A stretch of DNA of 64,000 nucleotides from Flavobacterium sp. SUN052. GTDB taxonomy: Bacteria; Bacteroidota; Bacteroidia; Flavobacteriales; Flavobacteriaceae. The notes below the pieces were generated by a model that was not told the DNA's origin, did not search any database, and saw only the letters and a program-made list of their open reading frames with translations. Location: NCBI RefSeq assembly GCF_028867935.1, contig NZ_JAPQNS010000002.1, forward strand, positions 310,001 through 374,000, given 5' to 3'. This document shows, piece by piece, positions 43,532 through 51,977 of this stretch. The position numbers and the translations under genes are program-made. Within the stretch, counting starts at the first letter, position 1. Each line of letters opens with the position of its first letter.

Positions 43532-45001
43532 TTAGAGAGGAACGATGGTAACGGCACCGGGGCGATTGAAGTCGATAGTTAGTTGGCTGGGACTGATTGT
43601 CCAGAGTTCGTAGTTATTGACTAAGAACCAGAGCGTATCGCCGATCACAACGCCCCGGTTGAACGCCTTAGCCGACGTTGCCGGAAACCAGCCTGCATAG
43701 ATCGAGGTAAATACAGGCTCATTTTTAGTGTCGAGCGTAACCCGGTAGATATTCAGCAGGTTGTTCAACAAATAAGCATGGTCGCCCTGCGAAATAGCCA
43801 ACACACGACTGTCAACATCTGAAGAGAGCCAGAGTTTGTTTCGGTCTGTGTAGGCAACCGTAGCTAACTTTTTCAAGCTCACATCAGCCAGATCATACAC
43901 ACTAAAAGTATTGACCAAATCAAATGAGTTGGCTACCAGCTTATTATTGATAACAAAAGCGACATTGGGGCTTATAACTTCTTTCGTGTTATAAAACGTG
44001 GTTTTGTTGGTGGACAGAGTAGTCGAATAGCCACCTGTCAGGTAAGAATTGCCAGTGGGTTGAGTGTTGGGTGAGTTTCGAATAACAGTGGCCCGGTCAT
44101 CCTGCACATCAGTTAGCGAGTAATAACTGGACTGAACATACGTAGCAAATTCACTTGTGGTTTTATAAGCAAAATTCTGATCAGTGATAACCCCACCAAT
44201 TCCGTAACGCTGCAAAAAACCATCACCTACGAGATAGGTGGTCACAAACAGACGGTACTCGTTATTGGCAAAATAGGCGTTGTTTATTCCTGCTATGTAA
44301 AGCTTGGTGGGGCGGGCTGGGTCGCGGGATTGACACTTACCCTGACACAGTTCATTTAGAAAACGTCCTCTGGTCGTCCATTTAGAAATAGCCGGGTCGA
44401 ACTCGTAGCTATAAATGGAGTCAGACTTACTATAACTGTCATATTTAATGCAAAACAGATTATTTTTGATCGGAGACAAAACGGGCATAAACCCAAATGC
44501 TGGCCCCGGCAAATCCGTCACGTGGGTCCACGGACTGATTTTCAGGCGTGTGTATCCCTGCGACGAGAACGCTTTTCGATAGTCTTGATACGTCCGAACA
44601 GCCAAGCTATCTTCTGATCTATAGGCAAAGGGAGTTACATAAAGGTACTGCCCTTTTGTGTTATCAAATTTTATTGTGTCCGAGATAAACTGGCTTGTTA
44701 CCGCCGTGCTGCTCCGTAACGCTGTTACGACCTGAACCCTACCAACGGTTTTTCGCTCCCGTACGAACGACGTAGCCGCTAGGCTATCATAGAAAATTAG
44801 TGCGCCATAAATCAGTGTTGCATCGTTACCTATAAAGCGGACTTTACAAGCGGTCTCACTGATTTTTTGCGGGGGAAGTTTTTCGTCCAACTCAATGGGC
44901 GAGTAAATTTCCCTTGGCGGAACATCAAACAGCTTAGTGCAGCCACTTAAAGCCCAGAGCATGGACAAGGCTAATAGCGCAAATAGGAGTAGCTTTTTCA
45001 T
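43532..45001 (-). CDS. Lipoprotein of the caspase operon
   Basis: 489 residues with lipobox LSGC (Cys about residue 21; MKKLLLFALLALSMLWALSG). The mature protein is beta-rich and looks like a propeller or kelch-like fold without a clear repeat (LPGPAFGFMPVLSPIKNNLF, SYEFDPAISKWTTRGRF, DTLWFLVNNYELW). No enzymatic motif. Its ATG overlaps the stop of the 39-codon ORF upstream (ATGA), and the membrane-protein gene starts 5 bp after its stop. Function unknown. Confidence 0.65.
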   Translation of the reverse strand: MKKLLLFALLALSMLWALSGCTKLFDVPPREIYSPIELDEKLPPQKISETACKVRFIGNDATLIYGALIFYDSLAATSFVRERKTVGRVQVVTALRSSTAVTSQFISDTIKFDNTKGQYLYVTPFAYRSEDSLAVRTYQDYRKAFSSQGYTRLKISPWTHVTDLPGPAFGFMPVLSPIKNNLFCIKYDSYSKSDSIYSYEFDPAISKWTTRGRFLNELCQGKCQSRDPARPTKLYIAGINNAYFANNEYRLFVTTYLVGDGFLQRYGIGGVITDQNFAYKTTSEFATYVQSSYYSLTDVQDDRATVIRNSPNTQPTGNSYLTGGYSTTLSTNKTTFYNTKEVISPNVAFVINNKLVANSFDLVNTFSVYDLADVSLKKLATVAYTDRNKLWLSSDVDSRVLAISQGDHAYLLNNLLNIYRVTLDTKNEPVFTSIYAGWFPATSAKAFNRGVVIGDTLWFLVNNYELWTISPSQLTIDFNRPGAVTIVPL

Positions 45002-45117
45002 GGTAGGGGCGAATGAATTGGCACATAAGAGGGTGAACTAAATTCTGTAGTAAAGCTAGAAAATACACGTTCCGCAAGCGTTTGAAAATCAGCCAAAAGT
45101 GTTTGATTTCCGGCCAT
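44998..45117 (-). CDS. 39-residue ORF coupled to the lipoprotein gene
   Basis: ATG at 45117-45115, stop TGA at 45000-44998 which overlaps the lipoprotein ATG as ATGA. The product begins MAGNQTLLADFQTLAERVFS and ends SYVPIHSPLP. The first 25 residues can form an amphipathic helix. Overlap of stop and start and the protein-like composition suggest translational coupling. It has no known domain and may equally be a leader peptide. Confidence 0.45.
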   Translation of the reverse strand: MAGNQTLLADFQTLAERVFSSFTTEFSSPSYVPIHSPLP

Positions 45118-45134
45118 ATTGGTGTCAACAGCAT

Positions 45135-48005
45135 TTAATTCGTTCGCCTAGATGCCACAAGCGATACCCTTTCCCTCGACACTGTTCGCTCATAGTTTTC
45201 CAGCGCTGCGCTGTATCTTCCATACTGAGCCGCCAAATCGGTCTGCCCGTTCAATTGATAGCTTTCCTGTACTTCGCGGCACGAAGCCAGCAGATTTTCG
45301 CGCATCACTTGTGTGACCAGGTAGCCCTCCTGCGCCTGTTTTCGTAACCGCCCGAGGGTACCTCTGTCCAACAGCTGACGTATTTTGGGGGTCAACAGAT
45401 TGTTCTCTAAAGCTCGATACAACGCATCGGTCTGAATGAACTGCCCAAAAGACCGGCAGGCACGCGCTACACCCATGCCTTGATTAATCGGATCATTACG
45501 GCCTGCCAATAGGAGAACAGTTACGTTTTTCAGCGAATCGGCCTGTTCTATTCGTCTGGTCAGCCTATTGTAAATGGTGTCTCGCTGCCCCGCGAGGTGA
45601 GCCAAGATCGGGAGTGAATCCGGGTCGAAACGCAGAAAAGGACGACCTGTACGCAGAAACAAATCATTTTTGGCCAGCGTGTCGGCGGCTAAATAATCCT
45701 TTTGGGCTGTCTGATACGCGTTCTGTAACTCAGCAGAGCGGGCATTACTTAATAACCGGACATACGATTCCTGGCTTTGATAAAATAGTGCAACGCCAAT
45801 AGCTATAAATATGAGCAATCCCAGTGCCCCTATCGCCAGTTTGTTGGCGCGCTGCACGGCAAAACTGCGTTTTAGAAATGCCCGCTCTGGCATCGATAGC
45901 CAGGTCAAATGCCCAAACTGCGAACCAAACGTGCTGAAGTTCCAAAGCCGTGAAATTTTTGCATTCACAGGTTTACCTAGCCGAATCAGATTTCGGAGTG
46001 GAACGGTGCCCCATACATAAGCCCGCCCCCGACCCAGTTCCACATAGCGGCTGGTAGCCTCGGCCAGTTCTTCCCGTTGCGTTAGTTGAGTTGGTCCCGT
46101 CTGCTGAATCCATTGCCGGTACGTTTGCCACGAACCAATAAGAGCCTCGTGGGTCAGTTCATGATAGCCTTTCCCGGCTTCGGCATCACGCCCGGTTAGT
46201 AATCTGTTGTCGGTTAGTGTTGTCAGTATCTGGGTGCAAATCGCTTGCTTTTCAGCACCAAAATCCAGTTCGGCATGATCCACTCGCCGACGCACAAACT
46301 CGCCCCCCTGAAACGCCACAAACCGAAGCAGCAAATCCCGAAAGAAGTCCATTTTGGTCTTGAACGGGGTAATAATGCTTTGTTCTTTGTGTTCCAGAAT
46401 TTGCCCAATACCGGCGTAATCGCGTTCGTAGATCGTCCGTTCGGGGCGATCCTTTGCCGATTCGTACAACTCGTTTAGTGCCAGCGATAGCAGAGGTAAC
46501 GCATTGGGGTAATGCCTGAAATCCTCGATGATGCGGGCGACTGTTTCTTTTTCGGGATAGTAAAACATACCCGTTTGCAGGGCCGGCCGGATAATGATTT
46601 CCTGCAACGCATCGACGTCGAGCACTGGAATGGTATATTGTTGCGTCTCCGTATCCCAGAACCGATTCTGCTTATTAACCTGGGGAACAAACTCAATTCG
46701 CATAGTGGCCACCACCTTTGTTAGCCGACCAGCTTCACTCTGTTGAAAGGAAGTCAAAGCCGCAAAAAACTGCACCAATTCTTCGTCTGTCCTATCTCCT
46801 GCCTGCGTTACCAGTTCTTCCATCTGGTCAATAAGTAGCAGTTGGGGCGGACTCTGCCGGACGCGTTCGAGTTCGGCTAGGGGCGTTTTGCCAGGCCGAA
46901 TCGTAGCATGCGTTTTACCCGCTTTATGGTAAGGCCCTAGAATACCAGCCTTCACCAGCGACGACTTACCGGTACCCGATGCGCCAACCACCACTACAAA
47001 GTAGGCGTCTTTGAGCAGTCGGTTCAGTTCTTTTATGGCTGCGTCGCGTCCGTAGAAAAAAGAACTGTCTTCAGGTTGATATGCGGCCAGCCCTTTGTAG
47101 GGATTCACGCGTTGCCGTACCGCCAGGTTGGTCGGGCTGAACGACGGCTCAAGAAACATGAACTGCCCTCCCTCATGGCTCGAAAACGAAAACAGGCAAG
47201 ACGTCTGTTCGTGTTGTTGAGCGGATGCCGTAGCTTCGAGCCGTTGCTGAATGTATAGTTGCAACTCGTTGACCGTCACAATGCCGTCGCGGTTGGTATC
47301 GGCATCGCGGTTGGTTAAAGCACGGGCGAGCAACGTAGCAAAGGGTGAGGCTGCTTGTGACTCATTGGCAGAGCCATTAGCTGAGTTGCTAGCTGCGGCA
47401 TCCTCCGAGCTAATATACTGATCTAAAGCCTGTTGATTGTGTGCCGACGAGGTCAGAATCTGGTTGGCCCGGTAGCGGGTATAATGTCCGAAATCATCCT
47501 GCGAAATATCGTCCAACTCCGTGTCAATGCCACCCCGAAAACCCGAAACAGCCTGTCGCACCGCTCCTGCATAGCAACAATCCAGAATCAGCAGCACTTG
47601 CTTGCCGTTCAGTTCTCCAATTTGGTCGGCCAGCCACTGCATGGAAATGGCCGTTTCGGCAAGTTGCGAGCGCTCAGCATCTACGGGTAGCAGATAGCCA
47701 CCGTAAACAGGCGGGCCATCAGTTTGTTGCTGCGTCAGCGCTACACCATGTCCGGCATAATAAATCACAATCTGCGCTTCTCCGTCGGCATCGAGCGCCT
47801 TTATTCCATTCAGAAACTGCTCAAATGTACGCTTATCAGGGTCGGGGCAGAGATGAGTCTGGTAGCCGTAAGCCGCAAGTGAATAGGCCATAAGCCGGAT
47901 GTCGTAGGTAGGCGTTTTGAGGGGCCGAATACCCGGATTCGTATACGTCTGAGCACCAATGAGAAAGGCGTGACGGTTCGGAAAAATGGCAAACGGGGCG
48001 TTCAT
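45135..48005 (-). CDS. Caspase-like domain fused to STAND-type ATPase, membrane-anchored
   Basis: 956 residues from the ATG at 48005; an ATG 19 codons upstream is possible. The caspase domain (about 1-260) opens NRHAFLIGAQTYTNPG, with catalytic His at about 86 (YYAGHGVAL) and Cys at about 144 (LILDCCYAG). NPYKGLAAYQPEDSSFFYGRD then begins a novel-STAND NTPase (nSTAND1-like) domain with Walker A GASGTGKSS at about 340 and Walker B LLLIDQMEEL. A winged-helix part (LTDNRLLTGRD, YHELTHEALIGSWQTYRQWI) follows, a membrane helix near 740 (LAIGALGLLIFIAIGVALFY), and a helical C-terminal part. This is the layout of signal-activated NLR-like effectors: ATPase senses or oligomerises and the caspase cuts. 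The trigger is unknown. Confidence 0.88.
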   Translation of the reverse strand: MNAPFAIFPNRHAFLIGAQTYTNPGIRPLKTPTYDIRLMAYSLAAYGYQTHLCPDPDKRTFEQFLNGIKALDADGEAQIVIYYAGHGVALTQQQTDGPPVYGGYLLPVDAERSQLAETAISMQWLADQIGELNGKQVLLILDCCYAGAVRQAVSGFRGGIDTELDDISQDDFGHYTRYRANQILTSSAHNQQALDQYISSEDAAASNSANGSANESQAASPFATLLARALTNRDADTNRDGIVTVNELQLYIQQRLEATASAQQHEQTSCLFSFSSHEGGQFMFLEPSFSPTNLAVRQRVNPYKGLAAYQPEDSSFFYGRDAAIKELNRLLKDAYFVVVVGASGTGKSSLVKAGILGPYHKAGKTHATIRPGKTPLAELERVRQSPPQLLLIDQMEELVTQAGDRTDEELVQFFAALTSFQQSEAGRLTKVVATMRIEFVPQVNKQNRFWDTETQQYTIPVLDVDALQEIIIRPALQTGMFYYPEKETVARIIEDFRHYPNALPLLSLALNELYESAKDRPERTIYERDYAGIGQILEHKEQSIITPFKTKMDFFRDLLLRFVAFQGGEFVRRRVDHAELDFGAEKQAICTQILTTLTDNRLLTGRDAEAGKGYHELTHEALIGSWQTYRQWIQQTGPTQLTQREELAEATSRYVELGRGRAYVWGTVPLRNLIRLGKPVNAKISRLWNFSTFGSQFGHLTWLSMPERAFLKRSFAVQRANKLAIGALGLLIFIAIGVALFYQSQESYVRLLSNARSAELQNAYQTAQKDYLAADTLAKNDLFLRTGRPFLRFDPDSLPILAHLAGQRDTIYNRLTRRIEQADSLKNVTVLLLAGRNDPINQGMGVARACRSFGQFIQTDALYRALENNLLTPKIRQLLDRGTLGRLRKQAQEGYLVTQVMRENLLASCREVQESYQLNGQTDLAAQYGRYSAALENYERTVSRERVSLVASRRTN

Positions 48006-48209
48006 GGAGAGAGGACTATAACCACTTAAAAGCCAGTAATTTAGTGGCTTATTTGTTCTCATCTACCAAGTTACGCGCTTATTTTTTTCTTTATGGTTAG
48101 TAAGCGCAACGAACGTCTGCCATTAGTGCTTACTTTCCCGAAAACAAGCGGCCAGCAACTATTCTGACCAAATTGAGTTATTGACCAAAGCACTATTCGC
48201 CTTGATTCA

Positions 48210-49349
48210 ATGACCTGGAAAGATGCCCTTATCAACTCGGCCCTTGGTGCCGAGGCCGCCTTCGACAAACTTAAAAGCCGCCTGTTCGACCGCCTAGACC
48301 GCGACAAACCTTACCAAATTATTTATTACCGGGGCTTCGGCTCCGAAACGGCCGTGATGATCAGTGGTCGCGTATTGCGACAGCACGAATTACCTACACC
48401 TTCTGACAACAGCCGGTTCTGGGAGAATCTGTTGGCGACTTACCAGCGTTTTGAAAGCGACGAAGTACCGGGGGTGGCTGTTCGTGTTGAAGCGTTTGGC
48501 AAGAGTTACACGACTATTACCGACGAGGAAGGCTATTTTGAATTGATTATTAACCCTCCCGATACGCTGTTGCCGGGTAGGGCCTGGTTTCCGGTGAGTT
48601 ATTATCTGGATGGGGTTACCCAACCCAATGGGCAACAGGTAGAGAAGCACGGCCATCTGATGATTTCGCCAACGTTCAGTCAGTTTGGTATTATTTCGGA
48701 CATTGATGATACAGTACTGGTAACCGGAGCCACCAGCATTCTGCAAACGGCCCGGCTCACGTTTTTAGGGAATGCCTACACCCGCCTACCGTTTGGTGGG
48801 GTGGCGGCTTTTTACCGGGCGCTACAGAGTGGCCCCGTCACCACGCTCTTCAACCCGATTTATTACGTGTCGAGCAGCCCCTGGAATCTGTATGATCTGC
48901 TCATCGATTTCTTCCGTATTCAGGGTGTACCAAAGGGGCCAATTCTGTTACGAGATCTGGGTTTGAGTGCGAATCAGTTAGGAGCCAGTTCGCACCATGA
49001 ACATAAGCTGGCTATGATCCAGAAAGTGATGGCTGTGAATCCACAACTTCCTTTTGTGCTGATTGGCGACAGTGGCCAGCAAGACCCCGAAATCTATTCG
49101 GAAGTGGTGCGCCAGAATCCCGGCCGTATCCGGGCCATCTACATCCGCGACGTAACGGTTCAGGAACGGCGCGACGAAGCTGTCCGCGAACTCATTCGCA
49201 CCACCGAAGCATACAACGTACCCATGCTACTCGTACCCGACACGGTTGCAGCAGCCGAACATGCAGCTTCGCTTGGCCTCATTGACCCCGACACATTGCC
49301 CGAAATTCGGGCAGACCGCCGGTCCGATGAAGAGGGCGGGGCAATGTAA
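48210..49349 (+). CDS. App1-type phosphatidate phosphatase family (DUF2183)
   Basis: 379 residues, no signal peptide. The HAD-like catalytic motif is GIISDIDDTV (about residue 160), then YVSSSPWNLYDLLIDFF, a conserved RDLGL, SHHEHKLAMIQKVM and FVLIGDSGQQDPEIYSEV, all typical of the App1 family. Yeast App1 dephosphorylates phosphatidic acid. The N-terminal part (about 45-145) is an Ig-like or C2-like beta domain (GVAVRVEAFGKSYTTITDEEGYF). It is divergent from the caspase-STAND gene (205 bp) and so might share control with it; a membrane-lipid role beside membrane-linked caspases is suggestive only. Confidence 0.87.
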   Translation: MTWKDALINSALGAEAAFDKLKSRLFDRLDRDKPYQIIYYRGFGSETAVMISGRVLRQHELPTPSDNSRFWENLLATYQRFESDEVPGVAVRVEAFGKSYTTITDEEGYFELIINPPDTLLPGRAWFPVSYYLDGVTQPNGQQVEKHGHLMISPTFSQFGIISDIDDTVLVTGATSILQTARLTFLGNAYTRLPFGGVAAFYRALQSGPVTTLFNPIYYVSSSPWNLYDLLIDFFRIQGVPKGPILLRDLGLSANQLGASSHHEHKLAMIQKVMAVNPQLPFVLIGDSGQQDPEIYSEVVRQNPGRIRAIYIRDVTVQERRDEAVRELIRTTEAYNVPMLLVPDTVAAAEHAASLGLIDPDTLPEIRADRRSDEEGGAM

Positions 49350-49397
49350 ATCACCAGACGGGCAAGCTTTTTGAAACCTTGCCCGTCTGGTGATTTA
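49347..49397. terminator. Bidirectional terminator containing both stop codons
   Basis: A perfect 20-bp inverted repeat (TAAATCACCAGACGGGCAAG and its complement) with an 11-nt loop. Its outermost bases are the TAA of the App1 gene on one side and the TAA of the leftward gene on the other. Confidence 0.8.
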
Positions 49398-50498
49398 CAG
49401 CCCAAACCCAATTCTAACACCCGGATAGACTTTCTTGAAAAAGCCGTTCATGTATAGTTCTGGCTGAATTTTGATGAAGCCCTTCTGGTAAATGGTGCCA
49501 CTGAGCCGAATGGTGTTTTTGGCAAAATAATCGCCAGACCGATGAGCCAGAAAGCCAACCGAAAAGCTGGTCCGCAACCGATCGAAAGCAGGTGTTCGTC
49601 CGTCTGAGTTCTTGCGGTAGAAAGCCACTCCAACTGTTAGAAAATCGTTGCGCTGAATCAGCCCTTGGCCATCTGTCGGGTTTTGGAAAAAGAAGTTAGT
49701 CAGGTAGCCAACCGAATAACCCACTCCCTTGAATCGGGTTGGAACAAACTGAATATCTAAATTTACCGACGGCACCCACTGGCTACGAATCAGCCCGACG
49801 CCAATGGTTGGCTGGAAAATCAGAAACGGATTTTTAGCTAAACCGGGGTTGATAAAATTGGTTCCGATCGATGTTCCTTCGTGTCTGTACCGCAAATCGA
49901 ACGACATTCTAGGACTGGTTAAATCGTGGTGTTTATAGTGCCGCGCGGCTAGAAGAGCTTCCTGTAATTTCCCATTAACACCCTCGTTCTGCAAGAGCCG
50001 CTCGACATGCCCAAGGCTATTTACCAGCATATAGGCACTGAAGTCATAATAAGTTAAGGGCGTTGTAGCTGAAGACCAAACGATCTGGAGTGTATCCTGC
50101 TGCGTTTTCACCAGTACGGGATCGGCTTTACCAGCCATAAACCGAAACGATGTAGTTGGTTGGGGATGGTGCCGTACATCGAGCGTCCGATTGATGTCGC
50201 CGAGTCGAAATAAAATGTGTGTCCCCCCCAACGGATTCTGGGTTGAATCGATCACCCGCCGGTAATCATTCACGAACAGGCGCAGGACTGAATCAATATT
50301 CCGTCGGGCCTCCAACTGGGCAAAGTCCTTGAAACCAACAACAAGCGCGTTTTTCTGCCCCAAATCGACCTCGATATGGCTTTGCCCATTAAAGCGCCCC
50401 CGCTTACCCGGCCCGACTAAGTGAGACTCTGCTGGTTGGGCCATAGTGGTCCCGGCTATGCTCAACAGGAGCAAAGCGATAAGTGATTTTATACGCAT
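49395..50498 (-). CDS. Secreted beta-barrel-like protein, sigma-factor operon
   Basis: 367 residues, signal peptide (MRIKSLIALLLLSIAGTTMA). The N-terminal part (about 25-190) starts SHIEVDLGQKNALVVGFKDF and is mixed; the C-terminal half has alternating strands (NPFLIFQPTIGVGLIRSQWV, SVNLDIQFVPTRFKGVGYSV, FIKIQPELYMNGFFKKVYPG) and ends VRIGFGL, which suits an outer-membrane barrel. No named family. It follows the anti-sigma-like gene by 2 bp and so completes a three-gene unit: sigma factor, membrane regulator, envelope protein. Confidence 0.65.
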   Translation of the reverse strand: MRIKSLIALLLLSIAGTTMAQPAESHLVGPGKRGRFNGQSHIEVDLGQKNALVVGFKDFAQLEARRNIDSVLRLFVNDYRRVIDSTQNPLGGTHILFRLGDINRTLDVRHHPQPTTSFRFMAGKADPVLVKTQQDTLQIVWSSATTPLTYYDFSAYMLVNSLGHVERLLQNEGVNGKLQEALLAARHYKHHDLTSPRMSFDLRYRHEGTSIGTNFINPGLAKNPFLIFQPTIGVGLIRSQWVPSVNLDIQFVPTRFKGVGYSVGYLTNFFFQNPTDGQGLIQRNDFLTVGVAFYRKNSDGRTPAFDRLRTSFSVGFLAHRSGDYFAKNTIRLSGTIYQKGFIKIQPELYMNGFFKKVYPGVRIGFGL

Positions 50499-50500
50499 AA

Positions 50501-51283
50501 TTATTGGGTTGATTTTCGGTTTAAGGGCAGCGTAAGCCCAGGTGAATCCTGGTCTGGGGAAGCCATTGTTCTGCTTCCGGTGCCTAATCGTACAAAACGA
50601 TCGGTGCGGCCTTCGTTGGCATACCGCACACGGTAGGCTTCCTCTTCATCCATTAGTTCGTTCTCATGAACCACCCGAAACCGATGCTTCGGAGCCGCTG
50701 CAACTGTCGGTTTTGTGGTTGGGATCGCAGAAGTAAGGCTTGTTGATTCGGGAAGTACAGGCTCCGTTATTTGGGCAACGGAGTGAGAATCTGTTGGATT
50801 GGAGGGCCAATTTTCCGTCTTTGTAAGTGCTTGACTATCTGACACAGCATTACTCGATAACTGAGCCTGACGTACTATTTGCTTTCTAGTCTCTGCAAAT
50901 GAACGTGTAGAGCCTGTAGCCTCCGTTTGCCAAGCGTGGCCCGGTGCTTTTACAGATGGCGATGTCTGGCCTTGCTTGTTTTTGTTCCGTTGTCCAAGCG
51001 TTTCAGCCTGTTTGGACCCATTCTTGACAGACTGGGGATCTGACGATGGCAAAAACGCCTGCAACCACCACAACCCCAACAGCAAACCCACCACTGTGGC
51101 TGCGGCCAACCACCACCCACCAATTCGTTTTTCGACAACCACAGGCTGGGCAGTTAATTCAGGACGGAGCTGCTCCCACAATCGGGCTGAATCAAACAAT
51201 GATCCGGGCGGAGGTCCATCGGGCAAACCGACGAGCGACTGCCGGATGCGCTGGTCAAGATGTTCGCCTTGTTTCTCGTTCAT
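50501..51283 (-). CDS. Anti-sigma-factor-like membrane protein
   Basis: 260 residues. The N-terminal cytoplasmic segment (about 1-55) is followed by one membrane helix (GGWWLAAATVVGLLLGLWWLQAF, about 56-78) and a long, Ser/Thr/Lys-rich, probably disordered periplasmic tail. There is no zinc-binding HxxxCxxC motif, so the call rests on topology and on position: its start overlaps the end of the sigma factor gene by 29 bp. Likely holds the sigma factor at the membrane until a signal arrives. Confidence 0.65.
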   Translation of the reverse strand: MNEKQGEHLDQRIRQSLVGLPDGPPPGSLFDSARLWEQLRPELTAQPVVVEKRIGGWWLAAATVVGLLLGLWWLQAFLPSSDPQSVKNGSKQAETLGQRNKNKQGQTSPSVKAPGHAWQTEATGSTRSFAETRKQIVRQAQLSSNAVSDSQALTKTENWPSNPTDSHSVAQITEPVLPESTSLTSAIPTTKPTVAAAPKHRFRVVHENELMDEEEAYRVRYANEGRTDRFVRLGTGSRTMASPDQDSPGLTLPLNRKSTQ

Positions 51284-51815
51284 AACCGTGTGTTGTTAAC
51301 CAGATTTGTAACTGTGCCCTCGCCTTGCTCAACTGTGATTTCGACGTATTTTCTGAGATGTGCAGTTGTGCGGCAATCTCTCGGTGCGTGTATCCTTCAA
51401 TAGCATACAGATTAAATACGGTCCGGTAACCTGGCGGCAATTCTCGAATCAGGTCGTAAATCTGTTCGGCGGCTAACTCACCATCCGGCAGCGGCTCTGT
51501 GGCCACTGTTTGTGCTATTTGCTCATCGTCATCTCGAAACAGAGGCAACGTCCGATTTGACCGTAGATGTAATAAGGCCTCCGTGACCACTATCCGCCGA
51601 AGCCAGGCTTCCAGCCCATTGTCATCCCGATAAAGGAAGCTTGGCAGATTACGAAATATTTTCAGAAACGCATTCATCAGCACCTCCTCTGCTTCGGGCT
51701 CATTTCGCACATACCGCAAACTCACCCGATACAACCGACCCACATACTGATCGTACAATCGCCGTTGGGCAAACGCATTCCCACGCTGGCATTGTTCGAT
51801 TAGTTGTTGAAGCAT
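51255..51815 (-). CDS. ECF-type sigma-70 family RNA polymerase sigma factor
   Basis: 186 residues. Region 2 (about 8-75; LYDQYVGRLYRVSLRYVRNE, AEEVLMNAFLKIFRNL) binds the -10 element and core polymerase. Region 4 (about 120-175; IRELPPGYRTVFNLYAIEGY, THREIAAQLHISENTSKSQL) binds the -35 element. No region 3, so ECF type. It heads a three-gene unit with the anti-sigma-like and barrel-like proteins. Its regulon is unknown; the caspase array 3 kb further on, same strand but beyond the opposing App1 gene, is a candidate. Confidence 0.92.
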   Translation of the reverse strand: MLQQLIEQCQRGNAFAQRRLYDQYVGRLYRVSLRYVRNEPEAEEVLMNAFLKIFRNLPSFLYRDDNGLEAWLRRIVVTEALLHLRSNRTLPLFRDDDEQIAQTVATEPLPDGELAAEQIYDLIRELPPGYRTVFNLYAIEGYTHREIAAQLHISENTSKSQLSKARAQLQIWLTTHGYERETRRTS

Positions 51816-51888
51816 AGTTGGTTTCTTGCTAAAAGGAGCGGTTCTGATTGTAGAAATACAGAATTACCGGCAAGGGTTGCCTAGGGTC

Positions 51889-51926
51889 AAAAAAAAGACC
51901 TGCAAGGGTCAAAATCCTTACAGGTC
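51889..51926 (-). terminator. Terminator of the Uma2 gene
   Basis: Read on the minus strand: hairpin GACCTGTAAGG / CCTTGCAGGTC followed by a run of T. It separates the Uma2 gene from the sigma factor gene. Confidence 0.7.
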
Positions 51927-51977
51927 ATCTATATCTATACGTTAGCTGAATCACCTTCAGTAAGCTAATCAGCCAAG

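Noticed and set aside
44934..45134. 66-codon leftward frame starting right after the caspase-STAND stop
   Set aside because: It overlaps the start of the lipoprotein in another frame; the 39-codon frame ending in ATGA is the better candidate.
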